Positions 1 to 6,397 of a DNA stretch of 13,321 nt are shown in pieces. The translations under genes were made by a program, and so were the position numbers. The stretch's first letter is position 1, and every line of letters begins with the position of its first letter. Under the pieces are notes generated by a model that made no database searches, had not been told where the DNA came from, and worked only from the letters and a program-made list of their open reading frames with translations. Source of the DNA: Planctomycetota bacterium (lineage in GTDB: Bacteria > Planctomycetota > SZUA-567); contig JAISYD010000102.1 in NCBI GenBank assembly GCA_031270145.1, positions 1 through 13,321 on the forward strand. The letters run 5' to 3'.

Positions 1-269
1 TTCAGGATGGAATTCATCTCGTTCAGGGCGCCCTCGGCGATGGAGAGCACATTGATGGACTCGGTGGTGTTCCGGACCGCCCGCTCCAAACCGTTGACCT
101 GGGCGCGCAGTTTCTCGGAAATGACCAGGTCGGCCGGACCGTCCTGGCCGGTGTTGATGCGGTAGCCGCTGGACAGCTTGGAAAGGGATGAATTGAGGGC
201 GCGGTTGTTGATGTAGAGGTTCTTGTTGGCGTTCAACGCCGAAATGTTGTGGGCCACGACCATTGACAT
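1..269 (-). CDS. fliC: Flagellin, N-terminal part (3' end outside window)
   Basis: Structural protein of the flagellar filament, exported and polymerised outside the cell. Only the first 89 codons are present. The product begins MSMVVAHNISALNANKNLYI and continues with SLSKLSSGYRI, then GPADLVISEKLRAQVNGLERA and NTTESINVLSIAEGALNEM. This is the conserved D0/D1 coiled-coil region of bacterial flagellins, including the LSSGYRI signature. The ATG at 269 is chosen because GGAGGA (complement of 276-281) lies 6 nt upstream; a second in-frame ATG two codons later lacks that spacing. The gene stands alone behind a long non-coding gap with a sigma-28-like promoter. The variable central domain and the C-terminal D0/D1 half cannot be seen, so size and glycosylation type are unknown. 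FlaA/FlaB naming would be equally valid. Confidence 0.93.
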   Translation of the reverse strand, partial: MSMVVAHNISALNANKNLYINNRALNSSLSKLSSGYRINTGQDGPADLVISEKLRAQVNGLERAVRNTTESINVLSIAEGALNEMNSIL

Positions 270-538
270 GGTAAGTCCTCCGTGAAAATTCGCTCATTCC
301 TTGCCGGCGGCTTCCTTGCCGCCGGATTTCCCGCCTTCGCTTCCATGCCCGGCGCGGAAATGACCGGTTCGCCTCCGTTGCCGGCGCCGCGAAATCAGCC
401 TCGCAACGCCGTTATTTCGCCATAAAATTTTCCGCCCGCCCTCCTTTCCTTCCATATCCTTGTTTATTGACCGGTTATATTGCGCCTAATCATCACGATT
501 TTTTTGTTTTCCCTAAAGTTCCACCCGGCCTTCCTCGT
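270..538 (-). promoter_or_regulatory. Long flagellin mRNA leader with hairpin and GGA motifs
   Basis: If transcription starts just after the sigma-28-like -10 box, the flagellin mRNA has a leader of about 270 nt. Read on the minus strand, an 8-bp perfect stem (arms at 318-325 and 304-311) presents the loop AAGGAA. It is followed at once by CAAGGAATG (295-303), then by the Shine-Dalgarno CGGAGGAC (274-281). Further upstream ACAAGGATAT (454-463) is close to the CsrA SELEX consensus ACARGGAUGU. GGA in a loop plus GGA in the Shine-Dalgarno is the known arrangement of CsrA-repressed messages such as B. subtilis hag. CsrA control is inferred; no csrA or fliW gene lies in the window. Confidence 0.45.
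304..325 (-). other. Hairpin in flagellin leader
   Basis: Perfect 8-bp inverted repeat CCGGCGGC / GCCGCCGG around a 6-nt loop (AAGGAA on the transcribed strand). It lies 22 nt upstream of the Shine-Dalgarno sequence. There is no T-run after it, so it is not a terminator. It is more likely a protein-binding or mRNA-stability element. Confidence 0.6.
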
Positions 539-544
539 GTTTTG

Positions 545-570
545 TTATCGGAAGGGCGTCGGCGACTTTA
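545..570 (-). promoter_or_regulatory. Sigma-28 (FliA/SigD)-type promoter for flagellin
   Basis: On the minus strand TAAAG (570-566) is followed by TCCGATAA (552-545), with 14 nt between TAAA and the -10 octamer. The sigma-28 consensus is TAAA-N15-GCCGATAA, so seven of eight -10 bases and the whole TAAA match; the spacing is one short. It points at the flagellin gene, a classic late flagellar gene. Predicted start of transcription is near 538. Confidence 0.65.
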
Positions 571-741
571 ATGGAAAATCGCCCGGGTCGGCCATAAAAT
601 GCCGGAAAGACGGAAATTCTTTCCCTTTTTCCCGCTTTTTAGTGAAGTTTCGGGAAGGGATGGGCGATAAGGGACGCCAATCCGCCCCCTCGTCACGCGA
701 ATGGAACGGACGTCATGACCAAGGATGAATGGATATTGGAA
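571..741. other. Intergenic stretch without recognised genes
   Basis: Part of the 528-bp gap between flagellin and pyrC. It is noticeably richer in A and T than the surrounding genes. Open frames crossing it on either strand have no family-like sequence. Apart from the promoter to its left and the hairpin to its right, I see nothing in it. Confidence 0.5.
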
Positions 742-770
742 CGGGCGGACGGCGCGAAACCGTCCGCCCG
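742..770 (-). terminator. Hairpin downstream of pyrC, likely end of the pyr operon
   Basis: Perfect 11-bp inverted repeat (742-752 and 760-770) with a 7-nt loop, starting 28 nt after the pyrC stop codon. On the transcribed strand it is followed only by TTCCAATAT, so the U-tract is weak. It may terminate poorly by itself or act as a 3' stabiliser. Position and stem strength favour an operon end. Confidence 0.6.
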
Positions 771-797
771 CTCCATGTTTCCCGCCCCCGGGCTCCG

Positions 798-2123
798 CTA
801 TGGAAGGAACCGTACGGCGCGGCCGTCCAGGTCGAACAGCACCGCCCCCCCAACCGCCGTCAGCACCGCCCGGCCCTCCAGTTTCCAGCCATTGAAGGGG
901 CAGTTGCGGGAACGGGAGTGGAAGGCGTCCGGATCCGCCGTCCAAGCCCGGAGCGGATCGATCAGGGTCAAGTCGCCGGGCAGGCCGGCCGCCAGTCGGC
1001 CCCGGCCTAGTTTCAGGATGTCCGACGGGCGGCTGCTGAGGGCCGGGACAATCTCGGGCCAGGTGAACAGCCCGCTTCGCACCAGGACGGTCGAAACCAC
1101 CCCGACTGTGGTTTCCAGGCCGATCATGCCGGTGGGGGCGAAGGCGAACTCCAATTCCTTCTCGCCCTGGAGGTGCGGGGCGTGATCCGAGGCGATGGCG
1201 TCGATGACGCCGTCCCTCAGGCCCTCTCGGCAGGCCAGGACGTCCTCCATGCTCCGAAGCGGCGGACTCACCTTGTAGACGGGATCGTAGTCCCGCAGAC
1301 AGTCCGAGGTCAGGGTCAGATGGTGCGGCGTCACCTCCGCCGTCACCCGGACGCCCTCCAGTTTGGCCAGACGGATTAGCGCCACCGACTTGGCGGTGGA
1401 CACGTGTTGGATATGGACGTGCCCGCCGGTCAGCCGGGCCAGGGCCACGTCGCGGGCGACGACAATCTCCTCGCATTCGGCCGGGATGCCCCCGAGCCCG
1501 AGGGCGGTGGACATGTAGCCCTCGTCCATGACCCCGTCGGCCAGGAGCGACTTGTCCTCGCAATGCTCCAGTATCGGCTTGTCCAGCATCTTGGCGTAGG
1601 AGAGGGCGCGCCGCAAAAGGCCGGCGGACGGCACCGCGGCCCCGTCGTCGGAATAGGCCACCGCGCCGCCCCTGGCCATCTGCGCCATTTCGGCCAGTTC
1701 CTGGCCGCTCCGGCCGGCCGTCACGGTGCCGACCGGGAAGACGTTGGCGTAGCCGGCCCGCCGAGCCTCGCGTCGGGTGAAGATGATGGCGGATTCGTTG
1801 TCAACCGGCGGATCGGTGTTCGGCATGGCGACAATCGAGGCGAAGCCGCCCATCACCGCCGCCCTCGCCCCGGAGGCGATGGTTTCCTCCGCCTCGTTGC
1901 CAGGTTCCCGGAGATGGACGTGCATGTCGACAAATCCGGGGGTGAGCAGCAAGCCGCCGGCGTCCGCCACCGTGGCGCCCGGCCCGGCCGCCGTCGCCGC
2001 CTCGATCCCGTCCCCGCCCACATAGGCGATCAACCCGTCGCGGACCGCGAGACAACCGGCGGCGATGTCCACCCCCCCGGAGGGGTCGAGAATATGCGCG
2101 TTTCGCACGATCAAGGACGCCAT
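798..2123 (-). CDS. pyrC: Dihydroorotase (class I)
   Basis: Interconverts carbamoyl-L-aspartate and dihydroorotate, the third step of de novo UMP synthesis, in the cytoplasm. The 441-residue product is an amidohydrolase TIM-barrel enzyme of normal class I length. Visible motifs: VDMHVHLREPG (65-75, metal ligands H68 and H70), MPNTDPPVDN (100-109), YSDDG (157-161), EHCED (186-190), IQHVSTAKS (238-246), EVTPHHLTL (263-271) and ASDHAPH (311-317, catalytic Asp at 313). All ligands are intact, so this is not the inactive PyrC' type found beside pyrB in pseudomonads. The ATG at 2123 has GGAAGG 7 nt upstream; an ATG two codons earlier sits on top of that Shine-Dalgarno and is disfavoured. It lies 25 bp behind pyrB and is the last gene of the operon. 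Confidence 0.95.
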   Translation of the reverse strand: MASLIVRNAHILDPSGGVDIAAGCLAVRDGLIAYVGGDGIEAATAAGPGATVADAGGLLLTPGFVDMHVHLREPGNEAEETIASGARAAVMGGFASIVAMPNTDPPVDNESAIIFTRREARRAGYANVFPVGTVTAGRSGQELAEMAQMARGGAVAYSDDGAAVPSAGLLRRALSYAKMLDKPILEHCEDKSLLADGVMDEGYMSTALGLGGIPAECEEIVVARDVALARLTGGHVHIQHVSTAKSVALIRLAKLEGVRVTAEVTPHHLTLTSDCLRDYDPVYKVSPPLRSMEDVLACREGLRDGVIDAIASDHAPHLQGEKELEFAFAPTGMIGLETTVGVVSTVLVRSGLFTWPEIVPALSSRPSDILKLGRGRLAAGLPGDLTLIDPLRAWTADPDAFHSRSRNCPFNGWKLEGRAVLTAVGGAVLFDLDGRAVRFLP

Positions 2124-2148
2124 AACCATTCCTTCCCCGGTCCGCCCG

Positions 2149-3078
2149 TCATTCCACCCCGGCCACCAACTGCAAAACCGCCATGCGCACCGCCAGCCCG
2201 TTCGCCACCTGGCGCAGGATGACGCTCTGCGGACCATCCGCCACCTCGGGGGAAATTTCCACCCCCCGGTTGACCGGGCCGGGATGCATGACCACCAAGT
2301 CCTCGCGACCTTTGGCGAGCCGCTCACGGGTAAGGCCGAACATCTGGATGTATTCGCGGATGGACGGGAACGGCCGCTCGCCCTGACGCTCGAACTGGAT
2401 GCGCAACATATTCAGGACGCGGCATTCGCGGACGGCCCGGTCCATGTCGTGGCAGACCTCGACCCCGGAAACGCCCATGCGCTCGATGTCCCTGGGTATG
2501 AGAGTGGTGGGCCCGATCAGCATGACCCTCGCCCCCAGCTTGGTCAGACCCCAAATGTTCGAGCGCGCCACCCGGCTGTGGGCGATGTCGCCGACGATGC
2601 CCACGGTCAGGCCGGCTATGCCGCCGCACACCTCGCGGATGGTGTAGAGGTCGAGGAGCGCCTGGGTCGGATGCTCGTGCTGGCCGTCGCCGGCGTTCAC
2701 CACGGCGCAGGACACGCACCGGGCCAGCTTCCAGGGCGCCCCGGAGGCGCCGTGGCGCAGCACCATGACGTCCACCCCCATGGCCTCGATGTTTTGGGCG
2801 GTGTCGATCATGGTCTCGCCCTTGGCGACCGAGGTGCCGGCCTTGGAGAACAGCAGGACGTCGGCCGACAGGCGGCGGGCCGCCAACTGGAAGGACAGGT
2901 TGGTGCGGGTGGAGTTCTCGAAAAACATGTTGATGATGGTCCGGCCCGAAAGGGCCGGCACCTTTTTGTTGGGGCGGGTGCAGATTTCCTTGAAGGAGTC
3001 GGCCCGGTCCAGGATGAAGTTGATTTCCTCGGCCGAAAGCTCCTCCAGCCCCAGAAGATGTTTCCGAACCCATTGCAT
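2149..3078 (-). CDS. pyrB: Aspartate carbamoyltransferase catalytic subunit
   Basis: Condenses carbamoyl phosphate with L-aspartate, the committed step of pyrimidine synthesis. The 309-residue product matches the catalytic chain length. Carbamoyl-phosphate motif FENSTRT (53-59); second-subunit loop SVAKGET (83-89); NAGDGQHEHPTQALLDL (128-144); VGDIAHSRVARS (162-173) opening the aspartate domain; MHPGPVNRG (264-272). The start is MQWVRKHLLG at 3078, preceded by AAGGGA at 7-nt spacing; a longer in-frame ATG start at 3150 would overlap pyrR and add an unconserved basic stretch. No pyrI regulatory chain is present, so it is presumably a pyrI-independent trimer or a PyrB-PyrC assembly. It lies 40 bp after pyrR and 25 bp before pyrC. 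Confidence 0.96.
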   Translation of the reverse strand: MQWVRKHLLGLEELSAEEINFILDRADSFKEICTRPNKKVPALSGRTIINMFFENSTRTNLSFQLAARRLSADVLLFSKAGTSVAKGETMIDTAQNIEAMGVDVMVLRHGASGAPWKLARCVSCAVVNAGDGQHEHPTQALLDLYTIREVCGGIAGLTVGIVGDIAHSRVARSNIWGLTKLGARVMLIGPTTLIPRDIERMGVSGVEVCHDMDRAVRECRVLNMLRIQFERQGERPFPSIREYIQMFGLTRERLAKGREDLVVMHPGPVNRGVEISPEVADGPQSVILRQVANGLAVRMAVLQLVAGVE

Positions 3079-3118
3079 CGGTTTGTCCCTTTGCGGAAGG
3101 CGGCGGGCCCGGGCGGCG

Positions 3119-3667
3119 TTATGGTTCCGGTTCGCCGGGCCCCACGACATAGACGGCGTCGCCCTGGGGATCGATCTCCGCCAGTTTCAGCCGGACGAAG
3201 CCCCCCTTGGACACCTCGATTTTGACGCCGAGGTAATCGGGGTGGATGGGGAGTTCGCGTCCGCCCCGGTCGATCATGACGCAAAGCGCGATGCCGGCCG
3301 GCCGGCCGTAATCGAAAATGGCCTCCATGGCGGCGCGGATGCTCCGGCCGGTGCAGAGGACGTCGTCCACGAGGATGATGTCCCGATCATTCAGATCGAA
3401 GGGGAGCTCGGACGGCAGCACCGGCTTCAAGCCCGCCCCCCGATGCAAATCATCCCGGTAAAAGGTGGCGTCGAGATAGCCGATGGGGATGTCCAGGCCA
3501 TGCCGTTCCCGCAGCAGGACGCACAGGCGATCGGCCAGTATGGCCCCGCGGGTGCGCAAGCCCACAATCGCCTTGCCGCCCCCAAGGCCGCGCCTGGCCG
3601 CGATGGCGTCAGCCAGACGCAGGACGCAGTCGGCCAGCCAGTCCCGATCAAAGATTTTGGATGCCAT
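3119..3667 (-). CDS. pyrR: Pyrimidine operon regulator PyrR / uracil phosphoribosyltransferase
   Basis: UMP-responsive RNA-binding regulator of pyr genes that usually also has uracil phosphoribosyltransferase activity. The 182-residue product has the type I PRTase fold: IVGLRTRGAILADRL (34-48), DATFYRDDL (66-74), the PRPP loop ILVDDVLCTGRSIR (98-111), and the PyrR-specific DRGGRELPIHPDYLG (133-147). The ATG at 3667 has AAGGGG 7 nt upstream. It directly precedes pyrB and pyrC, so it most likely controls them. Only 39 bp separate it from pilT, too little for the usual terminator/antiterminator leader. Control could therefore be translational, act at an internal site, or the protein may serve mainly as an enzyme; this is inference. 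Confidence 0.94.
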   Translation of the reverse strand: MASKIFDRDWLADCVLRLADAIAARRGLGGGKAIVGLRTRGAILADRLCVLLRERHGLDIPIGYLDATFYRDDLHRGAGLKPVLPSELPFDLNDRDIILVDDVLCTGRSIRAAMEAIFDYGRPAGIALCVMIDRGGRELPIHPDYLGVKIEVSKGGFVRLKLAEIDPQGDAVYVVGPGEPEP

Positions 3668-3687
3668 GCCGTTTCCCCTTGAACCAT

Positions 3688-3700
3688 GTCCCGCCGGGAC
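3688..3700 (-). other. Small hairpin between pilT and pyrR
   Basis: Perfect 5-bp inverted repeat GTCCC / GGGAC with a 3-nt loop, ending 21 nt before the pyrR start codon. No T-run follows. It does not match the conserved PyrR binding-loop core (CCAGAGAGGCU-like), so a PyrR role is only a possibility based on position. Confidence 0.25.
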
Positions 3701-3706
3701 GGGTCC

Positions 3707-4873
3707 TTACCGCCCGGCGGAGGCGTCCGGCTTGAAAGCTATGGCGTTGCGCCTTTGTCCGCCGTCTTCCGGTTGCGCCGCCCCCGGGCTGGCGTTGAAG
3801 GAGGGGGCGGCGCCGCGCTGGATGCCCTTGAAGATGAGTTCCAACTCGCCGGGGCGGTCGGAGCTGGACAGGGCGGTCTCCTTGGTCACCAGGCCCTGGG
3901 CCACCATGGCGGCCAGGGACTGGTTGAAGGTCTGCATGCCGTAATAGCTCCCCTCCTCGACCGCCTTCTCCACCTCCCAAAGCTTGTTTTCCGCCAGCAA
4001 CTGCTGGATGGTGTCGTTCAACACCAGTATCTCCTGGGCCGCCCGCCGCCCGCCGCCGATTCTGGCCACCAGCCGCTGGCAGACGATGCCCCGCAACAGA
4101 CGCGAGAGCTGTATCCGCACGGCGTCGCGCACCTCCGGCGGCGTCATGTCCAGGATGCGCTCCAGGGTCTGAACCGCGCTGTTGGTGTGGAGGGTGCCGA
4201 AAACCAGGTGCCCGGTCTCGGAGGCGGTGAGGGCGAAGGCGATGGTCTGGCGGTCGCGCAGCTCGCCCATCAGGATGATGTCGGGATCCTGGCGCAACAC
4301 CGCCTTCAGGGCGGCGTCCAGGGATATGGTGTCTATCCCCAGTTCCCGCTGGTTGATGGCGGCCATCTTATCCTCATAAACAAATTCTATGGGGTCCTCA
4401 ATGGTCATGATGTGGACGGGACGGGTGCGGTTGATGTGCTCAATCATGCAGGCCAGGGTGGTGGTTTTGCCGCTGCCGGTGGGTCCGGTGACCAGCACCA
4501 GGCCGTTCTCGTGATCGGCTATCCGGTTCATGATGTCCGGCAGGTCGAAATCGTCGGTGACCGGCACTTTTATGGGGATGTGCCGAAGGACCGCCCCTGT
4601 CTCGCCCCGCTGGCGGAAGACATTGATCCTGAATCTGGCCTCGCCGGGGAGCGCATGGGAAAAATCCGCCTCGCAGGTTTCATGGAACTGCTTGAGGAGC
4701 TGACTGGACATGATCGGGGTCAGCAAATCCTCGATATACTTGCCGGTCAGGTTGGGCAGATCAAAGGGTTTGATGCAGCCGTCAATCCGGACGAGCGGGG
4801 GGCGGCCGTCCTTCAGGTGCAGATCGGAGGCCCCGACCCGGCCCATCCACAGGCAAAGCTCCTGGATAGTCAT
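3707..4873 (-). CDS. pilT: PilT/PilU-family type IV pilus retraction ATPase
   Basis: Hexameric secretion-type ATPase that depolymerises type IV pili at the inner-membrane base, powering twitching and surface sensing. Of 388 residues, the N-terminal PAS-like part carries GASDLHLKDGRPPLVRIDG (14-32). The core has Walker A GPTGSGKT (130-137), Asp box TIEDPIEF (157-164), Walker B DPDIILMGE (196-204) and His box GHLVFGTLHTNSA (221-233). The classical PilT motif AIRNLIRE is not seen; the region instead reads VEKAVEEGSYYGMQTFNQSL (301-320), closer to PilU-like proteins. A tail of about 35 residues rich in Pro, Ala and Gly ends the protein. Its ATG overlaps the plsC stop as ATGA, so the two are probably translationally coupled. 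PilU is the main alternative name. Confidence 0.93.
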   Translation of the reverse strand: MTIQELCLWMGRVGASDLHLKDGRPPLVRIDGCIKPFDLPNLTGKYIEDLLTPIMSSQLLKQFHETCEADFSHALPGEARFRINVFRQRGETGAVLRHIPIKVPVTDDFDLPDIMNRIADHENGLVLVTGPTGSGKTTTLACMIEHINRTRPVHIMTIEDPIEFVYEDKMAAINQRELGIDTISLDAALKAVLRQDPDIILMGELRDRQTIAFALTASETGHLVFGTLHTNSAVQTLERILDMTPPEVRDAVRIQLSRLLRGIVCQRLVARIGGGRRAAQEILVLNDTIQQLLAENKLWEVEKAVEEGSYYGMQTFNQSLAAMVAQGLVTKETALSSSDRPGELELIFKGIQRGAAPSFNASPGAAQPEDGGQRRNAIAFKPDASAGR

Positions 4874-5547
4874 GCGTCACCCCCGTCCCCGCCGCCCCAA
4901 GCCGCCAACAATCTCGGCGGCGCGCCCGCCTCGCCCCGCCAAGCCTCCCGCTCCAGGTTGCGGATGGCCGCGCCCACCTCCTCCGTCAAGCGAAGCCGCG
5001 CCGCCTTCCCTCCGCCGCCGCCGGAGTTGACAGGCGTCCCCAGCAATACCTTGAAGCGGTGCGGACGGGGCAAAATCCCGCCCCTCGGCAGGCTTTGAAA
5101 AGTGCCCCAAATATAGGCCGGCAGCGTTGGAGCCCGGTTTCTGATCGCCAGCATCCCGATCCCCGGCCGCACCTCGCCCATCACCCCGTCGGCGGAACGG
5201 GTCCCCTCGGGAAAAACCACCACCGCCTTGCCCCGTCCCAGAATATCGCCGAAAATCTTGATGGCCTCGCGGCTGTCGCCCCCGCGCTCCAGGGGAAAAG
5301 CCTGGTTTTGCCGAATCAGCCAGCCGAAGCCCGGAATATCGAAAAGCGTGCGCCTGGCCAGGAAATGCAGGCTCCGGTCCAAGGCCGCCCCCAGGAGCAT
5401 GGGATCCAAATAGGAAGCATGGTTGGCGGCCAGGATGAGGGGTCCGTCGGCCGGGACGTTTTCCCTTCCCTTCACTTCGAGTCCGCCAAGGCAACTGAAC
5501 ATGTTCCTGACGCACCAACGGGAAAACCTGTAAAAACGCTCTCCCAT
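4870..5547 (-). CDS. plsC: 1-acyl-sn-glycerol-3-phosphate acyltransferase (PlsC family)
   Basis: Probably transfers an acyl group to lysophosphatidic acid to make phosphatidic acid at the inner membrane face. The 225 residues contain acyltransferase block I NHASYLDP (42-49, with the catalytic H43 and D48), block II FPLERGGDSREA (84-95), block III FPEGTRS (112-118) and a block IV-like LPAYIWG (142-148). The length fits the family. The ATG at 5547 has a modest GGGGAT-type Shine-Dalgarno. It is the first gene behind a good sigma-70-type promoter and overlaps pilT by 4 bp. The acyl acceptor cannot be told from sequence; other lysophospholipid acyltransferases share these blocks. The C-terminal 45 residues are Gly/Arg/Ala rich and unremarkable. 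Confidence 0.9.
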   Translation of the reverse strand: MGERFYRFSRWCVRNMFSCLGGLEVKGRENVPADGPLILAANHASYLDPMLLGAALDRSLHFLARRTLFDIPGFGWLIRQNQAFPLERGGDSREAIKIFGDILGRGKAVVVFPEGTRSADGVMGEVRPGIGMLAIRNRAPTLPAYIWGTFQSLPRGGILPRPHRFKVLLGTPVNSGGGGGKAARLRLTEEVGAAIRNLEREAWRGEAGAPPRLLAAWGGGDGGDA

Positions 5548-5611
5548 GCCATCCCCGTCAAAACCCCGCCGGCCCCTCGCGGCGGAAAAGGCCGGAAAAA
5601 CCCGCGCTCAC

Positions 5612-5639
5612 ATTGTAGCGGGCGCGGGCCGGGAGTCAA
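5612..5639 (-). promoter_or_regulatory. Sigma-70-type promoter of the plsC-pilT-pyrRBC operon
   Basis: Minus-strand TTGACT (5639-5634), 16-nt spacer, TACAAT (5617-5612): five of six consensus bases in each box. It lies between the cheW terminator and plsC, and would start transcription near 5604, about 57 nt before the plsC ATG. No internal promoter for pyrR was recognised, so this may serve all five genes. Confidence 0.7.
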
Positions 5640-5689
5640 ATGGCGTTTCCGGTTTGACGACCCCAAACAGGCGGGATACAGGCGATGCC

Positions 5690-5710
5690 AAAAAAAGCCG
5701 GGCAACCCGG
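5690..5710 (-). terminator. Intrinsic terminator of cheW
   Basis: On the transcribed strand CCGGG, loop TTG, CCCGG, then C and seven T residues. It begins 50 nt after the cheW stop codon. Stem plus uninterrupted T7 is a standard Rho-independent terminator and separates cheW from the plsC promoter. Confidence 0.85.
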
Positions 5711-5760
5711 ACCATGTCCCGGCCCTCAACGGAATATTGGCGGCGGACGTCCCCGGCGCC

Positions 5761-6243
5761 TCAAAGCTCGAACGAGGGCATGGAGGTGACGTTCATGTCG
5801 GCCATGACCTTGTCGATGTTGAGAAGGATTTTCACCTGATCGCCGACCTTGCCCAGGCCGCGGATGGACTCGTGATCGGAACCGGCGCTGAAGCGGGGCG
5901 GATCCTCGATTTGCTCGTCGCGGATATCCATCACCTCCTTCACCGTGTCGACAATCATGCCCATCCAAGTGCCGGAAACGTCGACGACGATAATGCAGGT
6001 CTCGGAGGTATGCTCAATTTCCTCCATCCCGAATTTCAGGCGGGTGTCGATGACCGGGATCACCTTGCCGCGCAGGTTGATGACGCCCTTGACGAAGTGC
6101 GGGGCCTGCGGCATGGGAGTGATGGGAAGAAGGCTGAGGATTTCCTTGACCTTGAGGATCTCAAGGCCGTACTGTTCCTTGTTGAGGACAAAGGTGAGAT
6201 ATTTTCCGCCTCTGCCGGTCGATGTCGTCGCCGCGGCGCTCAT
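5761..6243 (-). CDS. cheW: Chemotaxis coupling protein CheW
   Basis: Scaffold that links chemoreceptors to the CheA kinase in membrane-associated arrays. The 160-residue product is a single CheW domain: KYLTFVLNKEQYGLEILKV (14-32), then the signature VKGVINLRGKVIPVIDTRLK (51-70) with the conserved N56-L57-R58-G59, then IVVDVSGTWMGMIVDTVKEV (85-104) and ILLNIDKVM near the end. There is no receiver domain, so it is not CheV. The ATG at 6243 follows AAAGGAGA at about 5-nt spacing; an upstream in-frame ATG at 6336 would add an unconserved basic leader and is rejected. It is monocistronic here, with its own promoter and terminator and no cheA, cheY or receptor gene nearby. Confidence 0.95.
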   Translation of the reverse strand: MSAAATTSTGRGGKYLTFVLNKEQYGLEILKVKEILSLLPITPMPQAPHFVKGVINLRGKVIPVIDTRLKFGMEEIEHTSETCIIVVDVSGTWMGMIVDTVKEVMDIRDEQIEDPPRFSAGSDHESIRGLGKVGDQVKILLNIDKVMADMNVTSMPSFEL

Positions 6244-6335
6244 TGCATCTCCTTTCGTTGCGCTTCCACGCTTCCGGCCCAACCCGGCTTTCCTCCGTCC
6301 GCGCAGCCCTGGCTGGGTATGGTTCCCCCCAAGCA

Positions 6336-6359
6336 ATGCATAGTGTCGCCATTATGCAT
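6336..6359 (-). promoter_or_regulatory. Inverted repeat overlapping the cheW promoter (candidate operator)
   Basis: Perfect 7-bp arms ATGCATA (6336-6342) and TATGCAT (6353-6359) with a 10-nt spacer, about 17 bp centre to centre. The right arm covers the -10 hexamer of the predicted cheW promoter, and the left arm falls near the start of transcription. This geometry suits a dimeric DNA-binding repressor. The regulator is unknown. Confidence 0.45.
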
Positions 6360-6379
6360 GATAAGGGCGGGTAAGGCAA
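6351..6379 (-). promoter_or_regulatory. Sigma-70-type promoter of cheW
   Basis: Minus-strand TTGCCT (6379-6374), 17-nt spacer, CATAAT (6356-6351). The -10 box matches TATAAT in five positions and the -35 box is moderate. Predicted start near 6344, giving a leader of about 100 nt. There is no sigma-28 motif, so cheW appears to be expressed separately from late flagellar genes. Confidence 0.55.
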
Positions 6380-6380
6380 G

Positions 6381-6397
6381 AAAAAAACGCCGGCGCC
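6381..6397 (-). terminator. Possible terminator of apgM
   Basis: Directly after the apgM stop codon, the transcribed strand has the GC-rich self-complementary stretch GGCGCCGGCG followed by seven T residues. Only a short stem with one G-U pair can form, partly using the stop-codon region. The T7 tract supports termination, but the hairpin is weak. Confidence 0.35.

Noticed and set aside
294..455. A 53-codon minus-strand reading frame inside the flagellin leader, ending 24 nt before the flagellin start.
   Set aside because: The peptide is very rich in Arg, Gly and Lys, resembles no family, and its ATG has a Shine-Dalgarno only 2 nt away. It probably reflects stop-poor GC-rich sequence. Ribosome profiling would decide.
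480..728. A plus-strand 82-codon frame in the flagellin-pyrC gap starting with TTG.
   Set aside because: No Shine-Dalgarno, no recognisable family, and its sequence includes the sigma-28 promoter on the opposite strand.
2936..2970. Inverted repeat GGCCC-GAAA-GGGCC in the middle of pyrB.
   Set aside because: It lies within conserved coding sequence and is short; such repeats are expected by chance at this GC content.
2065..3225. Long plus-strand frames opposite pyrC, pyrB, pilT, plsC, cheW and apgM.
   Set aside because: Each mirrors a well-conserved minus-strand gene and shows no family motifs; they are typical antisense frames of GC-rich coding DNA.
6330..6365. The cheW inverted repeat as a dif-like Xer site, since a Xer gene lies 2.4 kb away.
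   Set aside because: It shares GCATA...TTATG with dif, but the spacing between these cores is about 2 nt too long and the TTAAAT end is missing. Its overlap with a promoter explains it better.
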